Assembly: GCA_029202385.1 (NCBI GenBank)
Contig: CP119314.1
Span: forward strand, 4,218,501-4,282,500
Direction: 5' to 3'
DNA from: Candidatus Sphingomonas phytovorans
Lineage (GTDB): Bacteria > Pseudomonadota > Alphaproteobacteria > Sphingomonadales > Sphingomonadaceae
DNA: 64,000 bases
The translations under genes were made by a program, and so were the position numbers. Positions 8,841-18,512 of this stretch are shown here, in pieces. Positions within the stretch are counted from its first letter, which is position 1. Each line of letters opens with the position of its first letter. The notes under the pieces are model-generated. The model was not told the origin of the DNA and searched no databases. It saw only the letters and a list, made by a program, of their open reading frames with translations.

Positions 8841-10952
8841 TTATTGCTCCTCGCCGGCCGGGACGCGTGGCGGGGCGCGGTCGTCGCGGCGGGGCCGGGG
8901 ATCGGGCCGGGGATCCGGGCCGTCACGGTTCGAACGGTTGATCTCGATGCTGCCGTCCCGGCCGATATGGAGGTTGAGGCCAAGTCCCTGCAGGTCGCCC
9001 TCGACGGGAAGGCTGACCGCGTCGGGGTCGATCATGTTCTCCGCATCCGGGTCCACTTCCACCGCTGCTGGCTCGGCCGCGTGAGCGGGACCGACATTCA
9101 GAGCCTGTTGCATGAAGTCGCGCCACACTCGCGCGGGAATGCCGCCGCCCGACAGGCCGGGATTGGGGGTGTTGTCGTCATTGCCGACCCACACGCCGGT
9201 GACGAGCCCGCCGGCAAAGCCAAGGAACAGCGCGTCGCGATTGTCCTGGGTCGTGCCGGTCTTGCCATAGGTGTCGACCGACAGCGCCGCCTGGCGCCCC
9301 GTGCCTGATTCGGCCGAGGCGGAGAGCAGGTCGAGCATGTCGTCGCGGATTCGGCCGGTCAGCGGGCGGGAGCGCGTGGTCAGCGCCGCATACCAGCTCT
9401 GGTCACGCACTTCCTCCAGCCCGCGGGCGGCGACCGGATAGGATTCGGCTGCCACCGCCGCATAGGCGGACGTCAACTCGAGCAGCGACATGCTCGACGT
9501 GCCGAGCGCGATCGTCGCCTCGCTCGGGATCGGCGTGGTGATGCCGAGATCGCGCGCTGCCTTGATGACATTGGCCACGCCGACCTTCTGGATCAGCCGT
9601 GCCGCGGCGACGTTGCTCGACCGGGCAAAGGCCTGACGCAGCGTGATCTCGCCGAGATAGCGGCCATCGGCGTTCTTCGGCGACCAGTCGGCGATGGTGA
9701 TCGGCGAATCGTCGATCATCGAATCCGGGGTCATGCCGCTGCGCAGCGCGGCGAGATAGACGAACAGCTTGAAGGCCGATCCTGGCTGGCGCCGGGCCTG
9801 TGTGGCGCGGTTGAACGGGCTGTCGGCATAGGATTTGCCGCCGACCATCGCGACGACTCGACCGTCGGGACGCATCGCGACCAGGGCGATCTGCGCCTGA
9901 CGGAGGCCAGCCCGCCTCACCGCGCGTTCGGCGGCGTTCTGCAGGCGGCGGTCGAGCGTGGTCTTGACCGTCGTCTCGGTGGCGATCTCGCCCGCGCGGT
10001 CGCGAGCCTCGGGCAGGACCCAGTCGGCGAAATAGGTGCCGTCGGGCAGCGACTTGATCCGGTCCACGGCGAGCCGCGCGGGGCTGACATCCTCTGCCGT
10101 GCCCTTGTCGATGAAGCCGGCGGCGGCCATCGCGCCGACCACCAGCTTCTGCCGGTCGCGCGCGCCCTTCAGGTTGACGGTCGGCGCAAGCTTTGACGGC
10201 GCCTTGACCAGACCCGCCAGCATCGCCGCCTGGCCGATCGACAGTTCCTCGGGGTCGCGGTTGAAATAATGCTTCGCCGCGGCGCGCAGGCCATAGACAT
10301 TGTCGCCGAAATAGACGTTCGACAGGTAGCGCGAGAGGATCTCGTCCTTGGACAGCCACGCCTCAAGCCAGAAGGCGATCATCACCTCGCGCACCTTGCG
10401 CGCGGCGGTCCGGTCCGAATCGAGAAAGGCGTTCTTGGCGAGCTGCTGCGTAATGGTGCTGCCGCCCTCGCGCACCCGGCCCCGGCTCATATTGTGGAAG
10501 AAGGCGCGGGTGATGCCCTTGGGGTCGATGCCCCAGTGCGAGCGGAAACGCCGGTCCTCGATCGCGAGAAAAGCATTGGTGACGTTCTTGGGCAGTTTCG
10601 CCGCATCGACCGGCGCAGCGATGATCGCGCCGCGTCGCGCGATCGGCGATCCGTCGTCGGCGAGCAGGGTGATGCTGGGCGGGGTCAGCGGCTTGAGCGA
10701 TTGCGACAGGGGCGCTGTCACCGCGAGCCAGCCGACCGCCAGCACGAACAGGATGATGAGGATGCCGATGCCGCGCGTGAGCCAACGCCAGTAATTGCGC
10801 CGTCGCACCACGGGCAGGTTGGTCGTATAGGGTTCGGGCGGCCCGGGCGCATGGTCGAAGCGGCCTGAAAAGGCCGGCGGCGGCAGGCCTTCGGTCAGAT
10901 CCAGGGGAGATCTGCCCTGCGACGTGGCGGGCTCGAAAGGATAAGGACGCAT
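8841..10952 (-). CDS. Penicillin-binding protein 1A family (transglycosylase/transpeptidase)
   Basis: A 703-residue class A PBP that polymerises and cross-links peptidoglycan on the outer face of the inner membrane. One transmembrane helix lies near residues 58-80 (IGILIILFVLAVGWLAV). The GT51 domain shows AFLAIEDRRFRSHWGID (catalytic Glu) and EGGSTITQQLAKN. The transpeptidase domain has the SxxK serine in PGSAFKLF, SSN in ARSSNVAAARL, and KTGTTQD. The C-terminal tail (after about residue 640) is acidic then Pro/Arg-rich and probably disordered. Confidence 0.92.
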   Translation of the reverse strand: MRPYPFEPATSQGRSPLDLTEGLPPPAFSGRFDHAPGPPEPYTTNLPVVRRRNYWRWLTRGIGILIILFVLAVGWLAVTAPLSQSLKPLTPPSITLLADDGSPIARRGAIIAAPVDAAKLPKNVTNAFLAIEDRRFRSHWGIDPKGITRAFFHNMSRGRVREGGSTITQQLAKNAFLDSDRTAARKVREVMIAFWLEAWLSKDEILSRYLSNVYFGDNVYGLRAAAKHYFNRDPEELSIGQAAMLAGLVKAPSKLAPTVNLKGARDRQKLVVGAMAAAGFIDKGTAEDVSPARLAVDRIKSLPDGTYFADWVLPEARDRAGEIATETTVKTTLDRRLQNAAERAVRRAGLRQAQIALVAMRPDGRVVAMVGGKSYADSPFNRATQARRQPGSAFKLFVYLAALRSGMTPDSMIDDSPITIADWSPKNADGRYLGEITLRQAFARSSNVAAARLIQKVGVANVIKAARDLGITTPIPSEATIALGTSSMSLLELTSAYAAVAAESYPVAARGLEEVRDQSWYAALTTRSRPLTGRIRDDMLDLLSASAESGTGRQAALSVDTYGKTGTTQDNRDALFLGFAGGLVTGVWVGNDDNTPNPGLSGGGIPARVWRDFMQQALNVGPAHAAEPAAVEVDPDAENMIDPDAVSLPVEGDLQGLGLNLHIGRDGSIEINRSNRDGPDPRPDPRPRRDDRAPPRVPAGEEQ

Positions 10953-11148
10953 GGCTCCTGTCAGTCCGTCCCTGGTTACGCCGCCCGGAGGTGTATTAGC
11001 GTGCTATACCAGTTGCCGCAAGCATTTGACATGTCTCCGTCCTAGCAGGCGCGGGGTCGCCATGCGAGCGGAGACCGCGAGGCATTGAGGCGATGCCGTG
11101 CAGCGTCTATCTGGATATGGTGCAGCACCGCACGTACGAGGACCCCCG

Positions 11149-11736
11149 ATGACTGATAACGCCACCGCCGCTACGCCCCTCGTCGTGGGGATCGGTGGCA
11201 CGATCGGCGGCACCTCCTCGACCGAGCGGGCGCTGCGCATCGCGCTCGATGCTGCGTGCAAGGAGGGATTCCGCACGCGCATGTTCGGCGGCGCGGACAT
11301 GGCGCGCCTGCCGCTCTACGATCCGCGCGCGACCTGCCGGACCGAGCAGGAGCGCGAATTCGTCGATACCGTGCGCCAGGCATCGGCGCTGATCATCGCC
11401 AGCCCCGGTTATCACGGCAGCATCTCGGGCGTGGTCAAGAACGCGCTCGACCTGCTTGAGGAGACGGCGAAGGACGAACGGCCTTATCTCGCCGACATGC
11501 CGGTCGGGCTGATCGCCACGGCTTATGGCTGGCAGGCGACCGGCAGCACGATCGCGGCGCTCAGGTCGATCGTCCATGCGCTGCGCGGCTGGCCGACGCC
11601 GTTCGCCGCGGCGATCAATACCCAGCTCACCAAGTTCGACGATGACGGCGGAAGCAGCGACCCGGCGGTGCATGAACAGCTCTGCCTCGTCGGTCGCCAG
11701 GTCGCGCGCTTCGCGCCGATCGCCCAGGATGGCTGA
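11149..11736 (+). CDS. NADPH-dependent FMN reductase family protein
   Basis: A 195-residue flavodoxin-fold reductase. GGTIGGTSSTERALRIAL forms the phosphate-binding loop and SPGYHGSISGVVKNALDLL is the hallmark isoalloxazine-binding segment of the SsuE/ArsH-like family. It probably supplies reduced FMN or acts as a quinone or azo reductase in the cytosol. The ATG at 11149 fits homology; the earlier ATG at 11098 adds a non-conserved leader. It overlaps the next gene by 8 bp. Confidence 0.87.
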   Translation: MTDNATAATPLVVGIGGTIGGTSSTERALRIALDAACKEGFRTRMFGGADMARLPLYDPRATCRTEQEREFVDTVRQASALIIASPGYHGSISGVVKNALDLLEETAKDERPYLADMPVGLIATAYGWQATGSTIAALRSIVHALRGWPTPFAAAINTQLTKFDDDGGSSDPAVHEQLCLVGRQVARFAPIAQDG

Positions 11737-12184
11737 GCAGATCCACTGGCCGAAAGGCTTCGGGCCGGCCGAGGCGCCGATCCATGTCGTCAATCGACTC
11801 GACAGCGCGACCGCGCCGGAGATCGTGTGGCGGCGGCTGATCCACGCGGCTGGCTGGCCGGCGATCTATGCCAATGCCAGCGACGTGGCGATCGAGGGCG
11901 GTGGTGCCGATCTGTTCGCCGGCGCGCTCTTCACCTGGAAGACCTTTGGCGTCGCGTTGAGGAGCGAGGTGAGAGAATTCGAGCCCGAGACGCGCATCGC
12001 GTGGCTGGCGAAGGGGATCGGGGTTACCGCCTATCACGCGTGGTTGATCGTACCGACCGCGAGCGGATGCATGATCCTCACCGAGGAAACGCAATATGGA
12101 CTGGTCTCGCGCGCCGGGCGGTTGTTGTTTCCGACGCGGATGGAACGATGGCACCAGAAATGGCTGGAGGCTTTGGCGGCGTGA
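11729..12184 (+). CDS. SRPBCC family protein
   Basis: A 151-residue START/Bet v 1-like protein: HVVNRLDSATAPEIVWRRLI near the N-terminus, a central WKTFGVALRSEVREFEPE strand set and a long C-terminal helix (RMERWHQKWLEALA). This is the polyketide_cyc-type ligand-binding fold; the ligand is unknown. The ATG overlaps the end of the FMN reductase gene by 8 bp, implying translational coupling, so a role in the same flavin- or redox-linked process is possible but not shown. Confidence 0.75.
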   Translation: MAEQIHWPKGFGPAEAPIHVVNRLDSATAPEIVWRRLIHAAGWPAIYANASDVAIEGGGADLFAGALFTWKTFGVALRSEVREFEPETRIAWLAKGIGVTAYHAWLIVPTASGCMILTEETQYGLVSRAGRLLFPTRMERWHQKWLEALAA

Positions 12185-12191
12185 AGGGTTC

Positions 12192-12677
12192 TTATTTTGC
12201 GATCAGCCCTGCCTTGATCGCCTCGTTTGCGAGGCTGTTGCTCGAATCCACGATGTTCTCGACCCAGGCGCGAAAGGTCGATCGGGGCAGTCCCTCGATT
12301 ATCGCCCCGGCCGAATAAGCGAGCTTCTTGTCGTCGCGGACCCAGACCTTGATCAGGTCAAAGTTGACGTTCATTTTCGTGACCCAGTCCGCTGGCACCT
12401 CGTGGAGGTCGCTGAACGATCCCAATAACACCGCATAGGTGCAACCCTTGCCGTTGGTACAACCGGCAAGGACGACACCCAGCGTCTCGTTGGGCAGATG
12501 CAGCACCGTCTCAACTGTGTCCGTGCCCGCACCGAAAGGTTCAGGGGCATAGCCCATCTCGGTTAGCTGTTGCTCGAAGGCCTTCGGATCCTTGAGCGTG
12601 ATCGCGGATTGTGCGGCGGCAATCCCCGGTGCGAAGAACAACGAAGCTGCGATCAACGTGGCAGGCAGGCGCATCAT
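12192..12677 (-). CDS. YbjN domain-containing exported protein
   Basis: A 161-residue protein with a signal peptide (MMRLPATLIAASLFFAPGIAAAQ, cleavage after AAA) followed by a single YbjN-like domain: DPKAFEQQLTEMGYAPEPF, a Cys pair in GCTNGKGCTYAVLLGSF, and NFDLIKVWVRDDKKLAYSAGA. YbjN domains are poorly understood. It lies 25 bp downstream of the 3-hydroxyacyl-CoA dehydrogenase gene on the same strand and is probably co-transcribed. Start 12677 or 12674 (adjacent ATGs). Confidence 0.72.
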   Translation of the reverse strand: MMRLPATLIAASLFFAPGIAAAQSAITLKDPKAFEQQLTEMGYAPEPFGAGTDTVETVLHLPNETLGVVLAGCTNGKGCTYAVLLGSFSDLHEVPADWVTKMNVNFDLIKVWVRDDKKLAYSAGAIIEGLPRSTFRAWVENIVDSSNSLANEAIKAGLIAK

Positions 12678-12702
12678 ATTCCCCCGAAAGATTCGTCCAA
12701 CC

Positions 12703-13572
12703 CTATCGTGTCGGAACCGGCTCGTCCCCGGTATAATCGTAGAAGCCCCGGCCGGTCTTGCGGCCATACCAGCCAGCTTCGACATATTTCACCAGTAGCG
12801 GGGCGGGACGGAATTTGGGGTCGCCCGTGCCTTCGAACAGTACCCGGGTGATCTCCAGGCAGGTATCGAGACCGATGAAGTCGGCCAGGGTCAGCGGCCC
12901 CATCGGGTGGTTGAGGCCGAGCTGGCAGGCGAGGTCGATATCGGGGATGGTCGCGACACCCTCGCCCAGCGCAAAGCAAGCTTCGTTGAGCATCGGCATC
13001 AGCACGCGGTTGACGATGAAGCCCGGCGCGTCATTGGCGCGGACCACTTTCTTGCCGAGTGCCTTCGCATAGTCCTCGACCAGCTTGACCGTCTCGTCCG
13101 AGGTGGCGAGGCCGCGGATCAGTTCGATCAGGCCCATGACCGGCACTGGATTGAAGAAATGCACGCCGACGAAGCGCTTCGGGTCGGGCGAGGCCTGGGC
13201 CAGGCGCGTGATCGGGATCGAGGAGGTGTTGGAGGCGAGCACCGCCTGATGGCCAAGCACCTTGCCGACCTCGGCGAAGATCGAGCGCTTGATCTCCTCG
13301 CGCTCGGTCGCCGCCTCGATCACCAGGCCGCAGGACGACATGCCATGGACGCCCTCGATCGGCTCGATCCGGGCCAGCGCCTGATCGCGCGCGGCGGGAT
13401 CGATCTTCTCCTTGGCGACGAGCCGATCGAGCGCCTTGGCGATTCCCGCCTTGCCGGCCTCGGCGCGTTCCTTCGACACGTCGGTGAGCAGGACGTGGAA
13501 GCCCGCCTGCGCCGAGACCTGTGCGATCCCCGCGCCCATCTGCCCCGCCCCGATCACGCCTACCGTCTGCAT
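12703..13572 (-). CDS. hbd: 3-hydroxybutyryl-CoA dehydrogenase
   Basis: A 289-residue NAD-dependent 3-hydroxyacyl-CoA dehydrogenase. [14 protein letters not shown] is the NAD-binding loop, [15 protein letters not shown] carries the catalytic His, and [17 protein letters not shown] is the C-terminal domain signature. It interconverts 3-hydroxyacyl-CoA and 3-oxoacyl-CoA in fatty-acid or polyhydroxyalkanoate metabolism. The length is that of the single-function enzyme. Confidence 0.93.
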   Translation of the reverse strand: MQTVGVIGAGQMGAGIAQVSAQAGFHVLLTDVSKERAEAGKAGIAKALDRLVAKEKIDPAARDQALARIEPIEGVHGMSSCGLVIEAATEREEIKRSIFAEVGKVLGHQAVLASNTSSIPITRLAQASPDPKRFVGVHFFNPVPVMGLIELIRGLATSDETVKLVEDYAKALGKKVVRANDAPGFIVNRVLMPMLNEACFALGEGVATIPDIDLACQLGLNHPMGPLTLADFIGLDTCLEITRVLFEGTGDPKFRPAPLLVKYVEAGWYGRKTGRGFYDYTGDEPVPTR

Positions 13573-13701
13573 TGCCCTGCTCCGTTGTTCTTCAAAGTCG
13601 CGCCGCTCCTATCGACTTGGAAGCCGCTGGGCTAGGATCGCGATTGCAGGTTGAACAGCTGGCTGACTATCTGGCGGGCAACGCGGGTTTGCCGAAGTTG
13701 G

Positions 13702-13726
13702 CTCCCCTCGCTTTACGTGAGGGGAG
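13702..13726. terminator. Stem-loop at the 3' end of egtD
   Basis: CTCCCCTC (13702-13709) pairs with GAGGGGAG (13719-13726), extended by a G.T and a C-G pair around a TTTAC loop. It lies 6 bp beyond the egtD stop codon. No T-run follows, so it is either a transcript-end stabiliser or one copy of a C/G-rich intergenic repeat; similar hairpins occur at 18432 and 21196. Confidence 0.55.
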
Positions 13727-13732
13727 AGCCTG

Positions 13733-14710
13733 TCACGGCGCGTGCCGCGCCGGCTGTGCTTCCGCCAGGATCACCGCGAACAGGCCTTGCGGATCGGTCC
13801 ATTCGGCGATGGGAGTCCAGCCGCCCGCGCGGAGCAGGATGCGACCGTCGCGCTGGCCATATTTGTGGCTGTTCTCGGTGTGGATCGTCTCGCCCGCCGC
13901 CATGGAGAAACGACGTCCCTCGATGGTGAAGGCGATATCCTCGCGCGCCTCAAGGTGCATTTCGATCCGTGACCGGTCGTCGTTCCAGATCGCGCGGTGG
14001 CGCAGGGCATTGATCGGGATGGTCCCATCGAGCTCGCGGTTGACCCGTTCGAGCAGGTTGAGGTTGAACGCGGCGGTCACGCCCTGCGCATCGTCATAGG
14101 CTGAGACGAGCACGCGTTCGTCCTTGATCCGGTCCATGCCGATCAGCAGCATCGATCCCTCGCCGAGCGACGCCTTCATCGCACGCAGCAGGTCGACCGA
14201 GCTGTGCGGGATCATGTTGCCGATGGTCGAGCCGGGGAAGAAGCCGAGCTTCGGGAGGCTCGCGACCGAGGCAGGCAAGGCGATCGGGCGGAGAAAATCG
14301 GCCTCGACCGGCAGCACCGGCAGCCCGGGAAAGGCGGCGGCTAGGCCGGCCGAGGATTCGCGCAGGAAATCGCCCGAGATGTCGATCGGCACATAGGCGG
14401 CCGGTTCAACGCTGCGGAGCAGGATCGGCGTCTTGGTCGAGGAGCCCGAGCCGAATTCGACGACCGCCCGGCCTTCGCCCGCCAGCGTCGCGACTTCGGG
14501 GCAGGCGTGGCGCAATATCTCGGTCTCGGTCCGGGTGGGGTAATATTCAGGCAGTTCGGTGATCGCCTCGAACAGTTCCGATCCGCGCCGGTCGTAGAAC
14601 CAGCGGGCGGGAATGGCGCGCGGACGCGTCTCGAAGCCACGCAGCACGTCGGCGCGGAAGGCCGGATCGGCGAGGGTAACGTCGCCGTCCTCGATTTCGG
14701 GCTTGAGCAT
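13733..14710 (-). CDS. egtD: L-histidine N-alpha-methyltransferase EgtD
   Basis: A 325-residue SAM-dependent enzyme that trimethylates histidine to hercynine in ergothioneine synthesis. It has the EgtD N-terminal signature (RGFETRPRAIPARWFYDRRG, SELFEAITELPEYYPTRTE) and the SAM site VVEFGSGSSTKTPILL. Its start overlaps the egtB stop by one base (TGATG), so the two are translationally coupled and sit in pathway order in reverse. Confidence 0.95.
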   Translation of the reverse strand: MLKPEIEDGDVTLADPAFRADVLRGFETRPRAIPARWFYDRRGSELFEAITELPEYYPTRTETEILRHACPEVATLAGEGRAVVEFGSGSSTKTPILLRSVEPAAYVPIDISGDFLRESSAGLAAAFPGLPVLPVEADFLRPIALPASVASLPKLGFFPGSTIGNMIPHSSVDLLRAMKASLGEGSMLLIGMDRIKDERVLVSAYDDAQGVTAAFNLNLLERVNRELDGTIPINALRHRAIWNDDRSRIEMHLEAREDIAFTIEGRRFSMAAGETIHTENSHKYGQRDGRILLRAGGWTPIAEWTDPQGLFAVILAEAQPARHAP

Positions 14711-15969
14711 CAGAGATCCTTCGCCAGACGCACGCCGGTGAACTGCCAGCGCTGGTGGGGATAGAAGAAGTTGCGGTAGCTCGCGCGCGCATGGCCGCGC
14801 GGGGTCGCACAGGAGCCGCCCCGCAGCACGAACTGCCCGCTCATGAACTTGCCATTATATTCGCCGACCGCGCCCTCGGCCGGCCTGAAGCCGGGATAAG
14901 GGCGGTAGGCGCTGCCGGTCCACTGCCAGACATCGCCGAAAAAGGCCGGGCCGTCAGCTGCGGGACGCGGTTCGACCGGACCGGCCGTATCGAGCTGGTT
15001 GCCGCCATCCGGGTCGTGCGCGGCGGCGGCGGCTTCCCATTCGAACTCGGTGGGCAGGCGCGCGCCGGCCCAGCTCGCATAGGCATCCGCTTCATAGAAG
15101 CTGACATGAGTGACGGGCGCGGCAGGGTCGATCGGACGGCGGCCGTCAAGACCGAAGCGAGTCCACGCGCCATTCTGCTGTTCCCAGTAAAGCGGTGCGA
15201 CGATCCCCTGCGCCTTCACCCAGGCCCAACCGTCTGACAGCCAGTGGCGCGGATCGGCATAGCCGCCATCAGCGATGAACGCCGCCCATTCGCCATTGCT
15301 GACGGTGCGGTCGGCGATGGCATGCGGGGCAAGCAGCGTTGCGTGGCGCGGGCCTTCGCAGTCGAAGGCAAAACCATTCCCCTCATGGCCGATCTCGACG
15401 ATGCTGGCCTCGCCTTCGATCCAGCCGATCGGCCCCGGCATCGCGACGGGCACCTTGCGCTCGGCTGGCCAGATCGACGGTTCGAGCGGGTTCAGGGACA
15501 TGAGGTGGAGGATGTCGGTGATCAGCAGTTCCTGATGCTGCTCCTCATGATGGCAGCCGAGCGCGACCAGTTCGATCGCTGTCTCGGGCAGGCTAGGTAG
15601 GGCGCCGCGGATCGCGGCGTCGACATGGGCGCGATAGGCAAGCACTTCGGCCAGGCTGGGCCGGGTCACCATGCCGCGCCGCGCCCGGCTGTGGCGCTGT
15701 CCCTCTGCCTCGTAATAGCTGTTGAACAGGAAGGGGAAGCGGTCGTCGTGGAGTGCGTAACCAGCCACGAAATCGCGCAGGATGAAGGTCTCGAGGAACC
15801 AGGTGGTGTGCGCCAGATGCCATTTGGCGGGTGACGCATCCTCCATCGACTGGACGGTGGCATCAGCGTCGGAAAGCGGCGCGACCAGTGCTTCGGTCAG
15901 CGCGCGAACGGTCGCGAAGCGCGTCGCGAGCAGGTCCGTTCCGGGGTGAGGATCCGATTTTGTTCGCAT
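14710..15969 (-). CDS. egtB: Ergothioneine biosynthesis protein EgtB (sulfoxide synthase)
   Basis: A 419-residue non-haem iron enzyme that joins hercynine to a thiol and oxidises it. An N-terminal DinB-like domain carries the iron histidines ([13 protein letters not shown] and [16 protein letters not shown]), and a C-terminal FGE-sulfatase domain ends in [18 protein letters not shown]. The thiol donor (cysteine or gamma-glutamylcysteine) cannot be told by eye. No egtA, egtC or egtE homologue is in the window, so the C-S lyase step must be encoded elsewhere. Confidence 0.94.
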   Translation of the reverse strand: MRTKSDPHPGTDLLATRFATVRALTEALVAPLSDADATVQSMEDASPAKWHLAHTTWFLETFILRDFVAGYALHDDRFPFLFNSYYEAEGQRHSRARRGMVTRPSLAEVLAYRAHVDAAIRGALPSLPETAIELVALGCHHEEQHQELLITDILHLMSLNPLEPSIWPAERKVPVAMPGPIGWIEGEASIVEIGHEGNGFAFDCEGPRHATLLAPHAIADRTVSNGEWAAFIADGGYADPRHWLSDGWAWVKAQGIVAPLYWEQQNGAWTRFGLDGRRPIDPAAPVTHVSFYEADAYASWAGARLPTEFEWEAAAAAHDPDGGNQLDTAGPVEPRPAADGPAFFGDVWQWTGSAYRPYPGFRPAEGAVGEYNGKFMSGQFVLRGGSCATPRGHARASYRNFFYPHQRWQFTGVRLAKDL

Positions 15970-16012
15970 TCTGTTCCCTTTTCCAGAACGCGCCGGCCAA
16001 AGTCAAGCCAAG

Positions 16013-16597
16013 CTACTGTCCCGTCAGGTCTCGGGACGCACCCGGAATCCACAGAACGTCGCCACCCGCGTCTTTGTTCACGCGCCTCGCGGCGACGAAC
16101 AGATAGTCCGACAGGCGATTGAGATAGGAGAGGGCGAGCGGATTCAAAGGGGTGGCCTGTGCGGCCGCGACCGCCGTGCGTTCGGCGCGGCGGGTAATGG
16201 CCCGGGCGAGGTGAAGGGCGGCAGCGCCCGCAGTGCCGGCGGGGAGGATGAAGCTGGTCAACGGGCCGAGATCGGCGTTCATCGCGTCAATCTCGTCCTC
16301 AAGCCGGGCAACCTGTGCGGCGACGATGCGCAGCGACATGTCGGACGGCGCAAAATCCTCGCCGGGCGTAGCCAGGTCGGCGCCGAGATCGAACAGGTCG
16401 TTCTGGATTCGCGTCAGCGCGCTGGCATATCCGCCGGGCCCGAACGCTGCGATCGCCACGCCGATCGCGCTGTTCGCCTCGTCGACATCGCCGATCGCGG
16501 CCATGCGCGGATCGTTCTTGGCGACGCGCGATCCGTCGACCAGGCCGGTGGTACCGTTGTCGCCGGTACGCGTATAGATCTTGTTGAGCTTGACCAT
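16013..16597 (-). CDS. Cob(I)alamin adenosyltransferase, PduO type
   Basis: A 194-residue ATP:cob(I)alamin adenosyltransferase that makes adenosylcobalamin. The N-terminus KIYTRTGDNGTTGLVDGSRV is the ATP-binding P-loop-like motif of PduO proteins, with ARAITRRAERTAVA and LNRLSDYLFVAARR completing the active site. It lies 43 bp upstream of egtB and 19 bp after the HIG1 gene, in a run of five co-directional genes. Confidence 0.92.
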   Translation of the reverse strand: MVKLNKIYTRTGDNGTTGLVDGSRVAKNDPRMAAIGDVDEANSAIGVAIAAFGPGGYASALTRIQNDLFDLGADLATPGEDFAPSDMSLRIVAAQVARLEDEIDAMNADLGPLTSFILPAGTAGAAALHLARAITRRAERTAVAAAQATPLNPLALSYLNRLSDYLFVAARRVNKDAGGDVLWIPGASRDLTGQ

Positions 16598-16616
16598 GGC
16601 CGGACTGACCCGAGGG

Positions 16617-16850
16617 TCAGTTCTTGCCGGCGAGGAACAAGATCAGCACGACGATCACGATGGCGATCGCCTGGAAGAAGATGCGGTACTGCATCATCTT
16701 GTTGGACTTCAACGCTGAGGCGGTCGGGCCGCCGCCCTCGCCCTTCACCTCGTTGCTCGCGTTGAGCAGGAAAACCGCGAGGCCGCGGACCAGCATGGCG
16801 ACGGTCGCGAGCATCGCCGCGATCAGGAGGATGAAGAGGAAGGTGTTCAT
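16617..16850 (-). CDS. HIG1 domain-containing small membrane protein
   Basis: A 77-residue protein with two transmembrane helices (LFILLIAAMLATVAMLVRG and FFQAIAIVIVVLILFLA) separated by a short cytosolic loop with SNKMMQYRIFFQA, the characteristic HIG_1_N layout ([N/S]-x-M-M-x-x-R). Bacterial members are associated with respiratory complexes by analogy to mitochondrial Rcf1. It sits 9 bp downstream of gluQ and 19 bp upstream of the PduO gene. Confidence 0.87.
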   Translation of the reverse strand: MNTFLFILLIAAMLATVAMLVRGLAVFLLNASNEVKGEGGGPTASALKSNKMMQYRIFFQAIAIVIVVLILFLAGKN

Positions 16851-16859
16851 GCCAGGTAT

Positions 16860-17762
16860 TTAAACCTCCGACAGCCGAAAGCCAATGGGCAGGTGCCCCG
16901 CGCGCAGGTCGTCGGCAAGGGTGCGTCCGTCGATACCGGCCTCCCGCATCGCCTGCAGCGTCGGTGCCTTGTTGCGTTTGGCAAGCCGCTCGCCCGTTTC
17001 GTCGGCGAGCAGCGCGTGGTGACGATAGACCGGCGTCGGCAGGCCGAGCAGCGCCTGGAGCAACCGGTGCACATGAGTCGCGGCGAACAGGTCGCGGCCG
17101 CGCACGACATGAGTGACGCCCTGCGCGGCATCGTCGACGGTCACGGCGAGATGGTAGCTGGCGGGCGCATCCTTGCGGGCAAGGATGACGTCGCCATGCA
17201 TCTCGGGCGTCGCGACGACATCGCCGACGATGTCGTCATGCCATATCAATTTGCCGTCATGGCGGAATTGTTCCGGCATTTCCTCCGCCGCTGGGGAGAG
17301 GAGATCGAGCGCACGCGCCATATCCAGCCGCCACGCATGTTGCTCGCTTGCCAGTCGACGGTCGCGAGCATCGTCGGCGAGGTGTCGGCAGGTGCCGGGA
17401 TAGAGCGGCCCGGCATCGCCATGCGGCGCTGAGAGGCTGGCGGCGATCTCGGCGCGGGTGCAGAAACAGGGGTAGAGCAGGCCAAGCGCCTTCAGCCGGT
17501 CGATCGCCCGGGCATAAAGTCCAAGCCGTTCGGCCTGGAACAAGACCGGTCCGTCCCATTCGAGCCCGAGCCAGGCAAGGTCGCGCAGAATGGCATCGAC
17601 GAAGTCGGGGCGGCTGCGCGTGCCGTCGATATCCTCGATGCGCAGGAGGAAGCGCCCGCCTGTCTCCTTCGCGCGGTCGTGCGAGAGGATTGCCGACCAG
17701 GCGTGGCCGATATGCAACAGCCCCGTAGGGCTGGGCGCGAACCGGGTGATCACCTCGTTCAA
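16860..17762 (-). CDS. gluQ: Glutamyl-Q tRNA(Asp) synthetase GluQRS
   Basis: A 300-residue truncated glutamyl-tRNA synthetase paralogue that glutamylates queuosine-34 of tRNA-Asp. RFAPSPTGLLHIGHAWSA holds the HIGH motif, ETGERLAKRNKAPTLQAM the KMSKS-like loop, and CFCTRAE plus PGTCRHL the zinc-binding cysteines. It lacks the anticodon-binding domain of GltX, as expected. The 5' end diverges from the HNH endonuclease gene across about 94 bp. Confidence 0.92.
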   Translation of the reverse strand: MNEVITRFAPSPTGLLHIGHAWSAILSHDRAKETGGRFLLRIEDIDGTRSRPDFVDAILRDLAWLGLEWDGPVLFQAERLGLYARAIDRLKALGLLYPCFCTRAEIAASLSAPHGDAGPLYPGTCRHLADDARDRRLASEQHAWRLDMARALDLLSPAAEEMPEQFRHDGKLIWHDDIVGDVVATPEMHGDVILARKDAPASYHLAVTVDDAAQGVTHVVRGRDLFAATHVHRLLQALLGLPTPVYRHHALLADETGERLAKRNKAPTLQAMREAGIDGRTLADDLRAGHLPIGFRLSEV

Positions 17763-17856
17763 ACCGGCTCTTGACCGCGAGTCGCGCGCTGTGCTGTCAT
17801 CACGGCGTCATCCTAGTCGGCGATTGCCGCGCCAGGAAGCAAAGGGGGTCGTTCGC

Positions 17857-18423
17857 GTGTACCATCCCGATCTGATCCGCCATCCGGACAGCTGCCCGGC
17901 CCTAGTGTTGAACGCCGACTATACGCCGCTCAGCTATTATCCGCTCAGTGTCTGGCCTTGGCAAACCGCGATCAAGGCAGTGTTCCTCGACCGGGTCGAC
18001 ATCGTCGCCGAATATGAACGCGAGGTGCGCAGCCCCAATCACCGGGTGAAGCTGCCCTCGGTGATCGCGCTGAAATCCTATGTGCGGCCAAGCGCCTTTC
18101 CGGCCTTCACCCGGTTCAACCTGTTCCTGCGCGACAAGTTCGAATGCCAATATTGCGGATCGGGGCATGACCTGACCTTCGATCACGTCGTGCCGCGCGC
18201 ACAGGGCGGGCGCACGACCTGGGAGAATGTCGTCACCGCCTGCGCACCCTGCAACCTGAAGAAGGGTGGGCGGACGCCGAAACAGGCGGGCATGCCGCTG
18301 CATATCGGCGCGATCCGGCCGACGAACTGGCATCTGCAGGAACATGGCCGGCGGTTTCCGCCCAATTTCCTGCATGATACCTGGCATGACTGGCTCTATT
18401 GGGACGTCGAGCTGGAGGCCTGA
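17857..18423 (+). CDS. HNH endonuclease family protein
   Basis: A 188-residue HNH nuclease with a zinc-binding version of the motif: CQYCG, then LTFDHVVPRAQGG, WENVVTACAPCNLKKGGRTP. The N-terminal half (ALVLNADYTPLSYYPLSVW) is a widely conserved bacterial extension of chromosomally encoded HNH proteins. DNA or RNA target unknown. A GTG at 17857 (MYHPDLIR) with AAAGGGGG eight bases upstream is the preferred start; frames extending back to 17590 overlap gluQ and are not conserved in style. Confidence 0.87.
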   Translation: MYHPDLIRHPDSCPALVLNADYTPLSYYPLSVWPWQTAIKAVFLDRVDIVAEYEREVRSPNHRVKLPSVIALKSYVRPSAFPAFTRFNLFLRDKFECQYCGSGHDLTFDHVVPRAQGGRTTWENVVTACAPCNLKKGGRTPKQAGMPLHIGAIRPTNWHLQEHGRRFPPNFLHDTWHDWLYWDVELEA

Positions 18424-18431
18424 GGGAATTT

Positions 18432-18452
18432 CCCTCTCCCAGCGGGAGGGGG
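18432..18452. repeat. C/G-rich intergenic hairpin
   Basis: CCCTCTCCC (18432-18440) pairs completely, with one G.T pair, with GGGAGGGGG (18444-18452) around an AGC loop, 8 bp past the HNH stop codon. It shares a CTCCC/GGGAG core with hairpins at 13702 and 21196, suggesting a dispersed repeat that may also end transcripts. Confidence 0.5.
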
Positions 18453-18512
18453 ATCTGAAATTCGCGTCGATCGTCGGTTGACCGGAACGATACCGCGCTG
18501 CAGCATCGCGCC

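Noticed and set aside
14309..14325. ACCGGCAGCACCGGCAG resembling the tRNA 3' end, as a possible second attachment site
   Set aside because: It lies in the middle of intact egtD, shares only about 12 bases with the tRNA end, and has no sign of insertion.
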